Shown one piece after another: positions 1 through 8,419 of a stretch of 64,000 bases of DNA. Location: assembly GCF_019798055.1 (NCBI RefSeq), contig NZ_JAHOPH010000012.1, positions 1 to 64,000 on the forward strand, written 5' to 3'. Position 1 is the stretch's first letter; each line of letters opens with the position of its first letter. Source of the DNA: Salsipaludibacter albus. Lineage in GTDB: Bacteria; Actinomycetota; Nitriliruptoria; Nitriliruptorales; Nitriliruptoraceae. Position numbers and translations under genes: made by a program. The notes under the pieces are model-generated. The model did no database searches. It saw nothing but the letters and a program-made list of their open reading frames with translations, and had not been told where the DNA came from.

Positions 1-1497
1 GTCGTCATCGGTGTCGTGGTCGCGGCACTCGTGCTGGCGGGAGCCGGCTGGGCCGCCGTCGCGCTGCTCGGGGGCGACCAGGAGCCGGTCGCGGCCCCGA
101 CCCCGGCGCCGACGATCGAGCCACCGGCGCCGACGGCACCACCCACCGAGGTGCCGAGCGAGGCGCCGTCGACCCCCGACAGCCTCGAGGACCTGTTCGG
201 CGAGGGCGGGCTCGACGACCTGCTCGGCGAGGGTGGACTGGACGACCTGCTCGGCGAGGGCGGGCTGGACGACCTGCTCGGCGGGCAGTTCGACGCGGAG
301 CTGCTGGCCTGCCTCGCTCCACCGGACGCGTCGTCCCCGTCACTGGACGGCACGCCGTTGCCGGACGACCAGGAAGAGGCCATCCGCACCATCGGTGAGC
401 AGGTCGCCGCGCTGCGGGGGTTGTCGTTCACCGAGGAGGTCGACCTCGAGCTGCTGTCGGACGCCGAGCTGGCCGAGCGCGTGACCGAGGTGACCGAGGA
501 GGACTACCCGGTGGAGGCCAGCGACGTCGACCAGGCGATCCTGTCGGCGCTGGGCCAGGTCGACCCCGACCTCGACCTCCGGGCCACCTTCGGCGAGCTG
601 CTGTCCGAGCAGGTGGCCGGGTTCTACGACCCCGAGACCGGCGAGCTGGTGGCGTCCGGATCCGAGGACCTGGCCCCCCAGGACCGGGTCATCGTCGCCC
701 ATGAGCTCGACCATGCCCTGACCGACCAGGCACTGGGCCTGCCCGCGCTCGACGAGGAGGACGACCTCGACGCCGTCCTGGCGCGACAGGGGCTGGTCGA
801 GGGGGACGCGTCGGTGCTCATGCAGCAGTGGGCCGCGTCCCACCTGTCGCTGACCGACCAGCTGTCGATGGCGGTGCCGCAGGCCGACACCCAGGCGCTC
901 GAGCAGGCGCCGTACGTGCTCCAGCAGCAGTTGCTGTACCCCTACACCGCCGGCATGTCGTTCGTGTGCGCCCAGTACAACCAGGGTGGCTGGGACGCCG
1001 TGGACGCGATGTACGACGACCTGCCCACCACCACGGCCCAGGTGTTGTGGCCCGAGCGGTACGCGGCCGGCGAGGAGGCTGTCGACGTCCCGGCGGTCCG
1101 GCTGCCCGGAGGTGACGAGCTGCGCGCCACGACCTGGGGTGCGGCCGACCTGCTGTGGTTGCTGCAGGCTCCGGGGGACGACCCGTCGGCCGGGCTGGCC
1201 GGTGCCGAGGAACTGGCTGCGGACTGGGCCGGGGGCTCGCTGACCGCCTGGGAGACCGACGCCGGCACGACGGTCACCCTGCAGGTGGCGCAACAGGCCG
1301 GCGGCGCGCTGTGCGGGACCATGGACCGGTGGTACGAGGCAGCGTTCCCCTCGACGTCGACGACCGACCCGACCGGCGGTGAGCAGGCCGCCTGGGACGG
1401 CGACGGACGCGCGGCCAGCCTGGCCTGTGACGATGACCTGGTCACGATGACGGTCGGCCCGGACCTGGCCAGCGTCCGCGCGGTGGAGGCTGGCTGA
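1..1497 (+). CDS. Membrane-anchored putative zinc metallopeptidase, 5' end outside the window
   Basis: The reading frame is open from base 1, so the true start lies upstream; 498 residues are visible. The first 25 visible residues are a hydrophobic membrane anchor, followed by a Pro/Thr/Ala-rich linker and three copies of a 9-residue Gly/Asp/Leu repeat. The folded domain carries the HExxH signature HELDH (bases 700-714, visible residue 234). An EGDAS motif about 35 residues later is a likely third zinc ligand, as in actinobacterial lipoproteins with HExxH followed by EGDA. The domain should face outside the membrane. The substrate is unknown. The next gene starts on the base after its stop codon, so they are probably co-transcribed. 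Confidence 0.72.
   Translation, partial: VVIGVVVAALVLAGAGWAAVALLGGDQEPVAAPTPAPTIEPPAPTAPPTEVPSEAPSTPDSLEDLFGEGGLDDLLGEGGLDDLLGEGGLDDLLGGQFDAELLACLAPPDASSPSLDGTPLPDDQEEAIRTIGEQVAALRGLSFTEEVDLELLSDAELAERVTEVTEEDYPVEASDVDQAILSALGQVDPDLDLRATFGELLSEQVAGFYDPETGELVASGSEDLAPQDRVIVAHELDHALTDQALGLPALDEEDDLDAVLARQGLVEGDASVLMQQWAASHLSLTDQLSMAVPQADTQALEQAPYVLQQQLLYPYTAGMSFVCAQYNQGGWDAVDAMYDDLPTTTAQVLWPERYAAGEEAVDVPAVRLPGGDELRATTWGAADLLWLLQAPGDDPSAGLAGAEELAADWAGGSLTAWETDAGTTVTLQVAQQAGGALCGTMDRWYEAAFPSTSTTDPTGGEQAAWDGDGRAASLACDDDLVTMTVGPDLASVRAVEAG
199..279 (+). repeat. Three 27-bp in-frame tandem repeats
   Basis: Units at 199-225, 226-252 and 253-279 each encode GEGGLDDLL and differ at only a few bases; a degenerate partial copy (LEDLF) precedes them. 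They form an acidic, flexible spacer between the membrane anchor and the metallopeptidase-like domain. Copy number is probably variable between strains. Confidence 0.9.
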
Positions 1498-2313
1498 GTG
1501 GTGTCGGGCGACCTGCTGGACAACGGGGCACCCGAGGTGCTGGTGCTGCGTGACACCGACGCCACCCTCGACACCGATCGCCTGGTCCTGCCCGGTGGCG
1601 GGTCCGCGGACGTCTTCGCCGAGGACGACCAGACCCTTGTGCAGGTGACGGCGGGACACCCCGACGGCGTCGAGATCCTGCGCAGCGTGCTCACGTCGCC
1701 GGCCCTGCAGGTGCATGGCGACGTGCTCGACGTCGTCGTGGTCGGGGGTGGCGGCTGGGACCGCTGGGTCCTGTCGGGCGACCTCGAGCACCGGTGGCTG
1801 TTCAGCCGGCACTGGGAGCACCGGCCCGACACGGCCGCCGTGGTGACGGTGGTGGGCCACTCCCCCGGCGACGACGAGACCACGCCGCGCGGGGCGCCCA
1901 CGGCAGGACCGGCCCTGGCCACGGCGACCCGGCTCGTCCACGACACGGTCGGACCTCCCGGCACGCTGCACGTCGTGACCCTGGTCACACGGCGTGGTGG
2001 GCCGGTCGCCGGCGGAGTGAGCGACCGCCGACCCGACCCGGGGGTGGTGGGTGCGGCGCTGGACGAGTCCGACGTCGTCGTGGCGTCGTGGGGGCCGGTC
2101 GAGCAGGGGATGTCGGACGCGGTGGCCGACACCGTCGAGGAGTTGCGCGTCCGCCGTGACGAGGGGACCCGGGTGCTGGTCCGATCCGTGGACGGGACGA
2201 TCGAGACGTCCGGCACGCCGCCGCAGCCCGGCAACGCGCCGACCGTGGGCCGCGACACCCGGCTCGTCGATGCCCCCGCCGAGTGGCTGTGGGGCGGCGA
2301 GCTGGTGAGCTGA
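1498..2313 (+). CDS. DUF1643-like protein
   Basis: A 271-residue protein whose GTG start directly follows the TGA of the metallopeptidase gene (a second GTG follows one codon later). Residues from about 90 resemble DUF1643 in outline. A hydrophobic strand and a GHSPGDDETT-type segment stand where DUF1643 has its NPS motif. A later SDVVVASWGP segment followed by a helix matches the usual VCAWG region. The N-terminal 85 residues look like a separate beta-rich domain. The DUF1643 match is by eye and divergent, and the biochemical role is unknown. No signal peptide is visible, so it is probably cytoplasmic, unlike its neighbour. Confidence 0.5.
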   Translation: MVSGDLLDNGAPEVLVLRDTDATLDTDRLVLPGGGSADVFAEDDQTLVQVTAGHPDGVEILRSVLTSPALQVHGDVLDVVVVGGGGWDRWVLSGDLEHRWLFSRHWEHRPDTAAVVTVVGHSPGDDETTPRGAPTAGPALATATRLVHDTVGPPGTLHVVTLVTRRGGPVAGGVSDRRPDPGVVGAALDESDVVVASWGPVEQGMSDAVADTVEELRVRRDEGTRVLVRSVDGTIETSGTPPQPGNAPTVGRDTRLVDAPAEWLWGGELVS

Positions 2314-2392
2314 TTCGGGAAGTTCTTCCGACGCACGGCCCACCATTCACCAGCACGGACACGGATCCATTTCGAACGATCTGCACCACCTA

Positions 2393-2422
2393 TTGACATT
2401 CGCCATCCCTACGATGCATGAT
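2393..2422 (+). promoter_or_regulatory. Candidate promoter for the small aromatic-rich protein
   Basis: A perfect TTGACA at 2393-2398 is followed after 18 bp by CATGAT (2417-2422, four of six bases of TATAAT). The surrounding 250 bp is clearly less GC-rich than the flanking genes. An ATGCAT word occurs twice over the -10 area (2414-2426). The leader to the start codon at 2573 would be about 140 nt. Confidence 0.45.
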
Positions 2423-2572
2423 GCATTTCTCGGCGGCAGTTCGGTTGTTCGGGGGATCGGTGTTCGCCAGTCGGCTACCGGGACTCGAGCCGTTGCTGTT
2501 GGCACAGGCCGGTGTGCTCCAGCAACGGGGAACGCAGCACCATCCCCTCACATCGAACTCGGAGCCACAATC

Positions 2573-3022
2573 ATGACCACGCAAGCACCGGAAGCACCAA
2601 CCGGTTCCTTCAAGGAACACCTCGAGGAACAGTCGATCGCGGCCACGGCGACTGCTGCCGGGACCGCCCAGAAGGTCGAGCTCTTCGCCAAGGGCGCCTC
2701 GATCGGGTGGCTCGGACAGGACGGCGGACAGTGGTGCGTCGTCACCGGACCGGAGGCCGCCGTGCGGCTCGAACCGTACGTGTGGAGCGGCGTGCTGTAC
2801 TACCGCAACGCCGACGACACGTCGCGCTACCTCTCCGTCAGCGACGGGTACCACTACGTCGGGTTCTACAACTGGATCGGGGCGCGGGGCTGGACAAAGA
2901 CCGGCAACGTGCTGACCTCGCTGTACTCCAATGAGCAATTGTCGTACTGGTCCAGTGACAACGGCTACGTCTACGCGAACACGGGCAGTGGATACACGCC
3001 GCTCACGGTCGAGTTCCACTAG
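2573..3022 (+). CDS. Small aromatic-rich beta protein, function unknown
   Basis: A 149-residue protein. ATG 2573 is chosen because GGAG lies 8 nt upstream (2561-2564); the frame is open further 5' but that part looks non-coding. After a 40-residue Ala/Thr/Glu-rich helical lead, the rest is short beta-like strands rich in Tyr, Trp and Gly. This resembles small sugar- or lipid-binding beta folds, but I recognise no family. No signal peptide is visible. A hairpin separates it from a phospholipase C-like phosphoesterase 91 nt downstream, so the two may form one unit. Confidence 0.72.
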   Translation: MTTQAPEAPTGSFKEHLEEQSIAATATAAGTAQKVELFAKGASIGWLGQDGGQWCVVTGPEAAVRLEPYVWSGVLYYRNADDTSRYLSVSDGYHYVGFYNWIGARGWTKTGNVLTSLYSNEQLSYWSSDNGYVYANTGSGYTPLTVEFH

Positions 3023-3033
3023 ACCGACGCGCC

Positions 3034-3074
3034 ACGCCGTCCGGAACCGGTGGCTCGCCGGGACCGGACGGCGT
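3034..3074 (+). terminator. Intergenic stem-loop between 3022 and 3113
   Basis: A perfect 11-bp inverted repeat, ACGCCGTCCGG at 3034-3044 and CCGGACGGCGT at 3064-3074, with a 19-nt loop. There is no T-run. It could be a GC-rich terminator of the small upstream gene, or a partial terminator lowering expression of the phosphoesterase. Confidence 0.55.
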
Positions 3075-3112
3075 CGCACGACCCCGTCGACAGCGCCCGA
3101 CCGGAGGCTGCC

Positions 3113-4621
3113 ATGAAGGACAAGATCGACCACGTCGTCGTCCTGATGCTCGAGAACCGTTCGCTCGACAACGTGCTCGGGTGGCTCTACGACGACGACG
3201 ATCCGTCGTGCCAGCCCAGCCAGTTCCTTGGTGCCGACACCACGCCGACCTTCGCGGGGTTGCAGACCGGGCCGCACACCAACCAGTACGACGGGCGGGC
3301 CATCCCCGCCACGCGGGGCACCTCCGGGGACTCGGGCCACTCCTGGGTGTCTGCCCAGCCGCTCCGGGTGCCCGGCATGGACCCACACGAGACCTACGCC
3401 CACGTGAACCGACAACTGTTCGGCTCGCCGGACGACCCGACCACGACCAATCCCCCGCCGGGCACGCCGGCAGCCATGGCCGGGTTCGCCGAGGACTACG
3501 ACGCCGTCTACGAGACGTGGGAACAGCTCGACCAGGTCATGGAGGCCTACTCACCGGAGCAGCTGCCGATCCTGAACGGCCTCGCGAGGGCCTACGCGGT
3601 CAGTGACGCCTGGCACTCGTCCGTGCCCACCCAGACGAACCCGAATCGTGCGTTCTCGCTGTGCGGGACCTCCCTGGGCCGGGTCGACAACAACTCGCTC
3701 GACGCCGTCGAGCAGTTCCCGGCGCCGACCATCTTCAACTGCCTGCCGTCCGGGACGTCCTGGGGGATCTACTTCCACGACGTGTGGCAGGACGGGCAGT
3801 GCTACACCCAGTACACCTTCCCCCGCATCTCCGACGTCCTCGACGACGGCGAGATCGCCTCGATCGACACGTTCTACGACAAGGCCCGCGCCGGGACCCT
3901 CCCCCGCCTGACCTGGCTCGAGCCGTCGTGGGGCTATGGCCTGGGCGCCTTCGACGGCTCGGGTTTCCATTGTGGCTCGGTGGCCGGCAAGCGCTTCGGG
4001 GCGCAGGGCAACGACTACCACCCCCCGACCTGGGTGGGGCCCGGGGAGGCGTTCGTCAACGACGTCTACGAGGCCCTGGCCGCCGATGCCGACGCCTGGC
4101 AGCGCACGCTGCTGGTGATCACCTTCGACGAGCACGGGGGGACCTACGACCACGTCGACCCGGGTTGGGGCGCGGTCCCGCCGGACGACCACCGGAGCCC
4201 GGACGGCTTCGGCTTCGACCGCTACGGGGTCCGCGTCCCGACCCTGCTGGTGTCACCCTGGGTCCAGGCACGGACCGTGTTTCGTTCCCCCAGCGCCACG
4301 TCGAAGTACGACCACACGTCGCTGCTGGCGACGCTGCTGGACTGGTGCGGGGTCGCGCCCGCGTCGGCCGGGCTGGGTGCCCGGGTCGCCGCGGCCCCCA
4401 CCTTCGACGCTGTCCTGGCGGATCGACCACGCAGTGACGTGCCCCGCTTCGTCGTCCCGGACGGCTACGCCCAGCAGGGGGCGGACTGTCGCGTGCCGGG
4501 CGAGCGACAGCGCCTGCCAGTGGGTGTCATGCGTGCCCTGGTCGCGGACAGCGCGACCCCCGAGGACCTGGAGGCACGCATGGAGGCGCTCATCGCGGTG
4601 CCGTCGACCCGGGATCCGTGA
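3113..4621 (+). CDS. Phospholipase C / acid phosphatase-type phosphoesterase
   Basis: A 502-residue member of the phosphoesterase family that includes bacterial phospholipase C and AcpA. ATG 3113 is preceded by GGAGG at 5-nt spacing. Family motifs are present: LENRSLDN near the N-terminus (metal ligands), TNPNR around residue 180 with the Thr expected to be the nucleophile, FDEHGGTYDHV (metal ligands), and RYGVRVPTLLVSPW. It should hydrolyse a phosphate ester such as a phospholipid head group. No Sec or Tat signal is visible, which is unusual for secreted phospholipases C. Its last 32 bp overlap the convergent GNAT gene. Confidence 0.88.
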   Translation: MKDKIDHVVVLMLENRSLDNVLGWLYDDDDPSCQPSQFLGADTTPTFAGLQTGPHTNQYDGRAIPATRGTSGDSGHSWVSAQPLRVPGMDPHETYAHVNRQLFGSPDDPTTTNPPPGTPAAMAGFAEDYDAVYETWEQLDQVMEAYSPEQLPILNGLARAYAVSDAWHSSVPTQTNPNRAFSLCGTSLGRVDNNSLDAVEQFPAPTIFNCLPSGTSWGIYFHDVWQDGQCYTQYTFPRISDVLDDGEIASIDTFYDKARAGTLPRLTWLEPSWGYGLGAFDGSGFHCGSVAGKRFGAQGNDYHPPTWVGPGEAFVNDVYEALAADADAWQRTLLVITFDEHGGTYDHVDPGWGAVPPDDHRSPDGFGFDRYGVRVPTLLVSPWVQARTVFRSPSATSKYDHTSLLATLLDWCGVAPASAGLGARVAAAPTFDAVLADRPRSDVPRFVVPDGYAQQGADCRVPGERQRLPVGVMRALVADSATPEDLEARMEALIAVPSTRDP

Positions 4622-5405
4622 GCACGCGCATCCAGGGCGTGGTCGTCGTGACGGCGACGAGCCCGTGGCCCTCCAGGATGGGACGCGAGTCCGCGCTCGA
4701 GTCGCTCTGGAGCAGGCGCTTGCCCAGCCGCAGTGCGGACGCGGCCCGTGCCGCCGTCAGCGCCCGGTAGATCCCGCGGTGACGCCACTGCGCCACGGTC
4801 GAGCCGCCCCAGATCCCGGCGAAGTCGGTGTCCTGGACCGGCTCCAGCCGCCCGGCACCCACGACGTCGCCGTCGTGTTCGGCGACCCACAGTTCCATGC
4901 CGTCGTCGAGTGACTGGCGGTGGAGCAGCGCGGTCATCATGTTCTCGACGTCGACGTCGCCGAACACGTCGCGTTGCATCTCGGCCATGCGACGCACGTC
5001 GTGCTCGGCGTGGATCCTGCGCAGCGTGACCCCGCTGGGCAGGGGCACGTCGACGGCGAGCGCGCTCGCCTCCCCGATCATGACGGTCTCGGGATCGTCC
5101 GCCACGAACCCGTGCTCGACGAGGGCGTCCTCGAGACCCGGGGCGTCGTCGTGGCCACAGGCCTTCCACTCCACCTCGCGGATGTCCGGGTCGACCCGGT
5201 AGTGCTCGAGGACCTGGCCGACCCAGCGCCGGATCGTGGCGGCGTCCGCACCGTCGAGACCCCGGTAGCTCACCCAGCCCTCGTGCCACGGATAGGTCAC
5301 CAGGTGGAGGGGGCCGAGGCGCGTCACCGCGACGGCGCTCGGGGCGACCGTGCGCAGCTGGGCGTCGTAGGCCGCCAGCAGGTCGGCCGGATCGGAGCGG
5401 GTCAT
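4590..5405 (-). CDS. GNAT family N-acetyltransferase
   Basis: A 271-residue protein; ATG 5405-5403 overlaps the stop of the upstream lyase gene (ATGA), indicating translational coupling. The C-terminal half, residues 130-265, is a GNAT domain: a beta strand ending in ELWVAEHDGDVVGAGRL, and an acetyl-CoA loop of the divergent kind in QWRHRGIYRALTAARA. The N-terminal 125 residues look like a second, degenerate GNAT-like lobe. The acceptor is unknown. Coupling to an aromatic amino acid lyase makes an amino-acid-derived substrate possible. Confidence 0.82.
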   Translation of the reverse strand: MTRSDPADLLAAYDAQLRTVAPSAVAVTRLGPLHLVTYPWHEGWVSYRGLDGADAATIRRWVGQVLEHYRVDPDIREVEWKACGHDDAPGLEDALVEHGFVADDPETVMIGEASALAVDVPLPSGVTLRRIHAEHDVRRMAEMQRDVFGDVDVENMMTALLHRQSLDDGMELWVAEHDGDVVGAGRLEPVQDTDFAGIWGGSTVAQWRHRGIYRALTAARAASALRLGKRLLQSDSSADSRPILEGHGLVAVTTTTPWMRVLTDPGSTAPR

Positions 5406-6982
5406 GGCGGTCCGGCGTCGTCGTCGGGTGCGAGCAGTGCATCGGCGTGGTCGTCGGGTGCGAGCAGTGCATCGGCGTGCTGGTGGAGCAGGTCCGACGT
5501 GCGCCGGTGGACGTCCTGCGGGCTGGTGCCAATCGGGATGTCCTGCAGCTCCTGGACGACCAGTCCGACCAGCCGGCCCGTGCCCCGGCCGGGCTGGCGC
5601 GGCGGCGGTCCCGGGCCACGGCCGGCCACGGCGATCAGCAGTTCGACGACCAGGAGGTCGTGCAGGATGGCGGTCGCCTCCGACGTCCGGTCGAGGGCCT
5701 CGGCAAGGTTGGTGGCGTGGTCCTCCACGGCCAGGTCGAGCGACGGGACGTCGAGCGTCACCGGGTTGGCGAGGTGTCGGAGTCGGGTGTAGGCGGCCGC
5801 CGCGGGATAGCGCAGCGCCAGGCCGGCCAGCACGGGTGGCGCACCTCCCCCGTTCGGCGGGCCCGGCGTGCCCGAGGCGTCCGGACCGAACGAGCTGACG
5901 GCGGCGTCCCACAGGTGGCCCATGCGGCGCTCGGCGAGCAGGCCGACGTGGCACAGCGCCACCCGCATGGACTCGGCGGCGAGTGCGAGGTTCATGGGCT
6001 GGAAGTTGCCGTTGGAGATGATCCGCTGGCTCGGCAGGTCGACCAACGGGTTGTCCGACGGGGCGTTGAGCTCGGCGAGCACCGCGTCGGCCAGGAGGTC
6101 CACGGTGTCCCGACACGCACCGTGCACCTGCGGGACGACCCGGAAGCTCAGCGGGTCCTGCACCGACATCCCGTCGGTCGGCGGTTCCCCGCCACGCAGC
6201 GCCGACCGGATGGCGCCCGCGGTGGTCTCCATCCCACGACCGGCCCCGGCGCGCGCGACCGCCGGCTCGACGATCGAGGGGTTGGCGCCGAAGGTCTCCA
6301 TCGAGGTCGCGACCACGAGGTCGGCCAGCCCGACCACCCGCTCGACGTCCCCGACGAGCAGGGCACCGTGCCCGACCGCCACGGCGTTGGACGACATCAG
6401 TGCCAGGCCGTCCTTCGGCTCCAGGGACACGGGCTCCAGACCGGCGTCCTCCAGTGCCGTCCCGGCGTCGACCGCACGTCCGTCGACGTCGACCGTGCCC
6501 CGGCCGAGCAGTGCCAGTCCGACCGACGCGAGCTGTCCCAGGTCGCCCGAGCCGACCGACCCCGACGAGAGGATCACCGGGTGGATGCCGTGGTCGAGCA
6601 GGTCGGCCAGCGCGCGGGCGACGCCGGGCGAGACCCCGGCCCCGCCACGGGCGAATCCGTTCAGTCGCACCACCATCGCGGCACGCACCCGCGCCGGCGG
6701 CAGGGGCTCGCCGGTCGCGCCCACGTTCATCTCGAGCAGCATCGGCTGCATCGACGCCAGGGCCTCGGCCGGCAGGGCCTGGTCACGGGCATGGCCCACG
6801 CCCGTGGTGACCCCGTACACCAGGTCACCGCGCGCCACGGCGTCGTCGACGACCTGGCGGCTGCCCCGCATGCCGTCCACCACGTCCTCGTGCAGCGTGA
6901 CCCGCGCCCCGGCGGCAACTGCCGCCACGTCGGCCAGTGTCATCGCCTCGGCCGTGATCTCCACCGTCTCGACGTCGCCCAC
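5402..6982 (-). CDS. HAL/PAL/TAL-family aromatic amino acid lyase with atypical active site
   Basis: A 526-residue member of the histidine/phenylalanine/tyrosine ammonia-lyase family. GTG 6982 is preferred over ATG 7000 because GGGGAG sits 7 nt before it. The Tyr56 motif VYGVTTGVG is present. The MIO loop reads GSVGSGDLGQ (residues 141-150) instead of the canonical GSVGASGDL, so the Ala of the Ala-Ser-Gly triad is missing and Ser145 lies between two glycines. The canonical QDPYSLRC reads QDPLSFRV, replacing the catalytic Tyr by Leu. It may be a divergent lyase or aminomutase, or act without a normal MIO group. The C-terminus carries a 10-residue duplication. Confidence 0.85.
   Translation of the reverse strand: MGDVETVEITAEAMTLADVAAVAAGARVTLHEDVVDGMRGSRQVVDDAVARGDLVYGVTTGVGHARDQALPAEALASMQPMLLEMNVGATGEPLPPARVRAAMVVRLNGFARGGAGVSPGVARALADLLDHGIHPVILSSGSVGSGDLGQLASVGLALLGRGTVDVDGRAVDAGTALEDAGLEPVSLEPKDGLALMSSNAVAVGHGALLVGDVERVVGLADLVVATSMETFGANPSIVEPAVARAGAGRGMETTAGAIRSALRGGEPPTDGMSVQDPLSFRVVPQVHGACRDTVDLLADAVLAELNAPSDNPLVDLPSQRIISNGNFQPMNLALAAESMRVALCHVGLLAERRMGHLWDAAVSSFGPDASGTPGPPNGGGAPPVLAGLALRYPAAAAYTRLRHLANPVTLDVPSLDLAVEDHATNLAEALDRTSEATAILHDLLVVELLIAVAGRGPGPPPRQPGRGTGRLVGLVVQELQDIPIGTSPQDVHRRTSDLLHQHADALLAPDDHADALLAPDDDAGPP
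5421..5480. repeat. 30-bp tandem duplication at the 3' end of the lyase gene
   Basis: Bases 5421-5450 and 5451-5480 match at 29 of 30 positions. The copy adds ten residues (HADALLAPDD twice) just before the lyase C-terminus and keeps the reading frame and the overlap with the GNAT start. Near-identity suggests a recent event. Confidence 0.9.
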
Positions 6983-7101
6983 GATCCATCTCCCCACCAT
7001 GCGCGGATCACGCGAACACCGCGTCGTCCTCGATCCGCCGACCGTGACCATACAGCGCAACAGTCTGCGCGATCCGGTCACGGTCGCCATCCCGTCGTGG
7101 C

Positions 7102-7551
7102 TCACGTGGGAGCGTCGTCGGGGCCGTCGAGATCGGTGAAGAGGGTCAGCTGCGTCCCCTCTGGGTCGCGCAGCCGGGCGTTGCGGGAGTCCCAGGGCGT
7201 GCGGGTCGGTGGTGCCACGAGCCTGGCACCAGCCTCGACCAGGCGCCGGGTCGTGTCGTCGCTGTCGGGCACGGCGAACGCGACCCGGACCCTGTCGGGG
7301 ACCCGCCGGCCCACCTCGACCTCGTCGATGAACTCGGCGTAGGGATCGTCGTTGAGCTCGAGGGTGGCGCGGCCTGCCGCGAGGATCGTCACGTGCCCAC
7401 CGCGCTCCTCGTGGTGCGCCAACTCCTCGAGGCCGAGCTGGTCGCGGTAGAACGCGACCGCCCGGGCGTGGTCGTCGACGGTGAGCACCAGTCGCAACTC
7501 GGTGACCGGGCCGCCGGGTGGCGTGGTGGTCGAGGTGTCCGCGTCAGGCAT
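7102..7551 (-). CDS. VOC/glyoxalase-fold protein
   Basis: A 149-residue single VOC domain; ATG 7551 gives the usual family length. The paired beta-alpha-beta-beta-beta modules are clear: a first half starting LRLVLTVDDHARAVAFYRDQLGL and a second half ending RLRDPEGTQLTLF. The Glu of the first half and a final acidic residue are plausible metal ligands. Many such proteins are dioxygenases, glyoxalases or binding proteins, so no substrate is given. It lies 120 bp upstream of the lyase on the same strand, a loose cluster. Confidence 0.8.
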   Translation of the reverse strand: MPDADTSTTTPPGGPVTELRLVLTVDDHARAVAFYRDQLGLEELAHHEERGGHVTILAAGRATLELNDDPYAEFIDEVEVGRRVPDRVRVAFAVPDSDDTTRRLVEAGARLVAPPTRTPWDSRNARLRDPEGTQLTLFTDLDGPDDAPT

Positions 7552-7714
7552 GGTCGGAAGCCGTTCGTGTCGATTGGTGGCCAGGGCAGGTCGGCCGGGA
7601 CGTCGAGACGGCACCGGCCGCGCTGTCGTCGGCATGCGCCTCGAGCAGCAACACCGCCACGACGTGCGCCACCACATCGTGCCGCGTGGCGTGGTCTCCG
7701 TCAGGATCTCCCAT
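7544..7714 (-). CDS. Possible 56-residue protein overlapping the VOC gene start
   Basis: ATG 7714 opens a 56-residue frame whose stop overlaps the VOC start by 8 nt, the kind of junction seen between real genes here. The middle (HDVVAHVVAVLLLEAHADD) could be a helix. No convincing ribosome site precedes it and no family is recognised. It fills most of the 257-bp gap between the VOC gene and the Mrp operon and may be spurious. Confidence 0.25.
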   Translation of the reverse strand: MGDPDGDHATRHDVVAHVVAVLLLEAHADDSAAGAVSTSRPTCPGHQSTRTASDHA

Positions 7715-7808
7715 GGGCCTGGGGCGGTTGGACACCTGGAGGTCAGGACGCGGGGGCACGCAGCACGCTCACCATGCTCGCCACGATCGTCGCGCGCCGT
7801 CGTGACCC

Positions 7809-8159
7809 TCAGTCGGGCCGAGAACCCGTGGTGTCGACCGCGTCACGCAACTCGTCGACCAGCGTCTGTTCGGACAGCTCGGTACCGGCCCGGTAGGCCG
7901 CTCGCCCGACCAGGTGTGATCCCACGGGTGCGGTCAGGGTCTGCAGGATCACGACCAGGACCAGCTTGGCGCGGCTGCCCGGATCGGGCACGACGAGCGC
8001 AGCCCCCAGCAGCACCAGCGCCAGTCCGAGGGTCGCGGGCTTGGTGGCGGCATGCATGCGGGCGAAGACGTCGGGGAACCGCTGCAGGCCGATCGTCGCG
8101 ACGACTGCCAGCACGCACCCGACGGTCATCATGGTCCCGGCCAGCACGTCCAGGATCAT
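7809..8159 (-). CDS. mnhG: Na+/H+ antiporter subunit MrpG/MnhG
   Basis: A 116-residue membrane subunit of the multi-subunit Mrp Na+(K+)/H+ antiporter. Three hydrophobic helices and the family pattern GLQRFPDVFARMHAATKPATLG are present. It is the last gene of the ten-gene operon; its ATG overlaps the mnhF stop (ATGA). The polar C-terminus is expected in the cytoplasm. The 257 bp that follow contain no clear terminator. Confidence 0.92.
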   Translation of the reverse strand: MILDVLAGTMMTVGCVLAVVATIGLQRFPDVFARMHAATKPATLGLALVLLGAALVVPDPGSRAKLVLVVILQTLTAPVGSHLVGRAAYRAGTELSEQTLVDELRDAVDTTGSRPD

Positions 8160-8419
8160 CGGGCACCTCGGCGTTCGATGAACCGGGCAACCAGGGCCGT
8201 GCCCGTGAAGCCCAGCAGCGAGGCGACCACCATGACGTCGAGGAAGATCCCGGACCCGGAACGCACGGCACCGATGGCGATCCCGCACACGACCACGACC
8301 AGCATCGTGTCCAGGGCGACGATGCGGTCGGCCAGCGAGTCGCCCCGGAGCAGGCGCACCAGGCACAGGGCTGCCGACACCGCCAACAGCCCCAGCAGGA
8401 CGCTCGTGAGCAGGATCAT
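8156..8419 (-). CDS. mnhF: Na+/H+ antiporter subunit MrpF/MnhF
   Basis: An 87-residue membrane subunit with three predicted helices. The family signature LLRGDSLADRIVALDTM lies in the first cytoplasmic loop. The start overlaps the mnhE stop and the stop overlaps the mnhG start, both as ATGA, which argues for strict co-translation in the antiporter complex. Confidence 0.92.
   Translation of the reverse strand: MILLTSVLLGLLAVSAALCLVRLLRGDSLADRIVALDTMLVVVVCGIAIGAVRSGSGIFLDVMVVASLLGFTGTALVARFIERRGAR

Noticed and set aside
340-2346. A 668-codon minus-strand open frame over the first two genes
   Set aside because: Same reason: a shadow of two genes with recognisable domains on the other strand.
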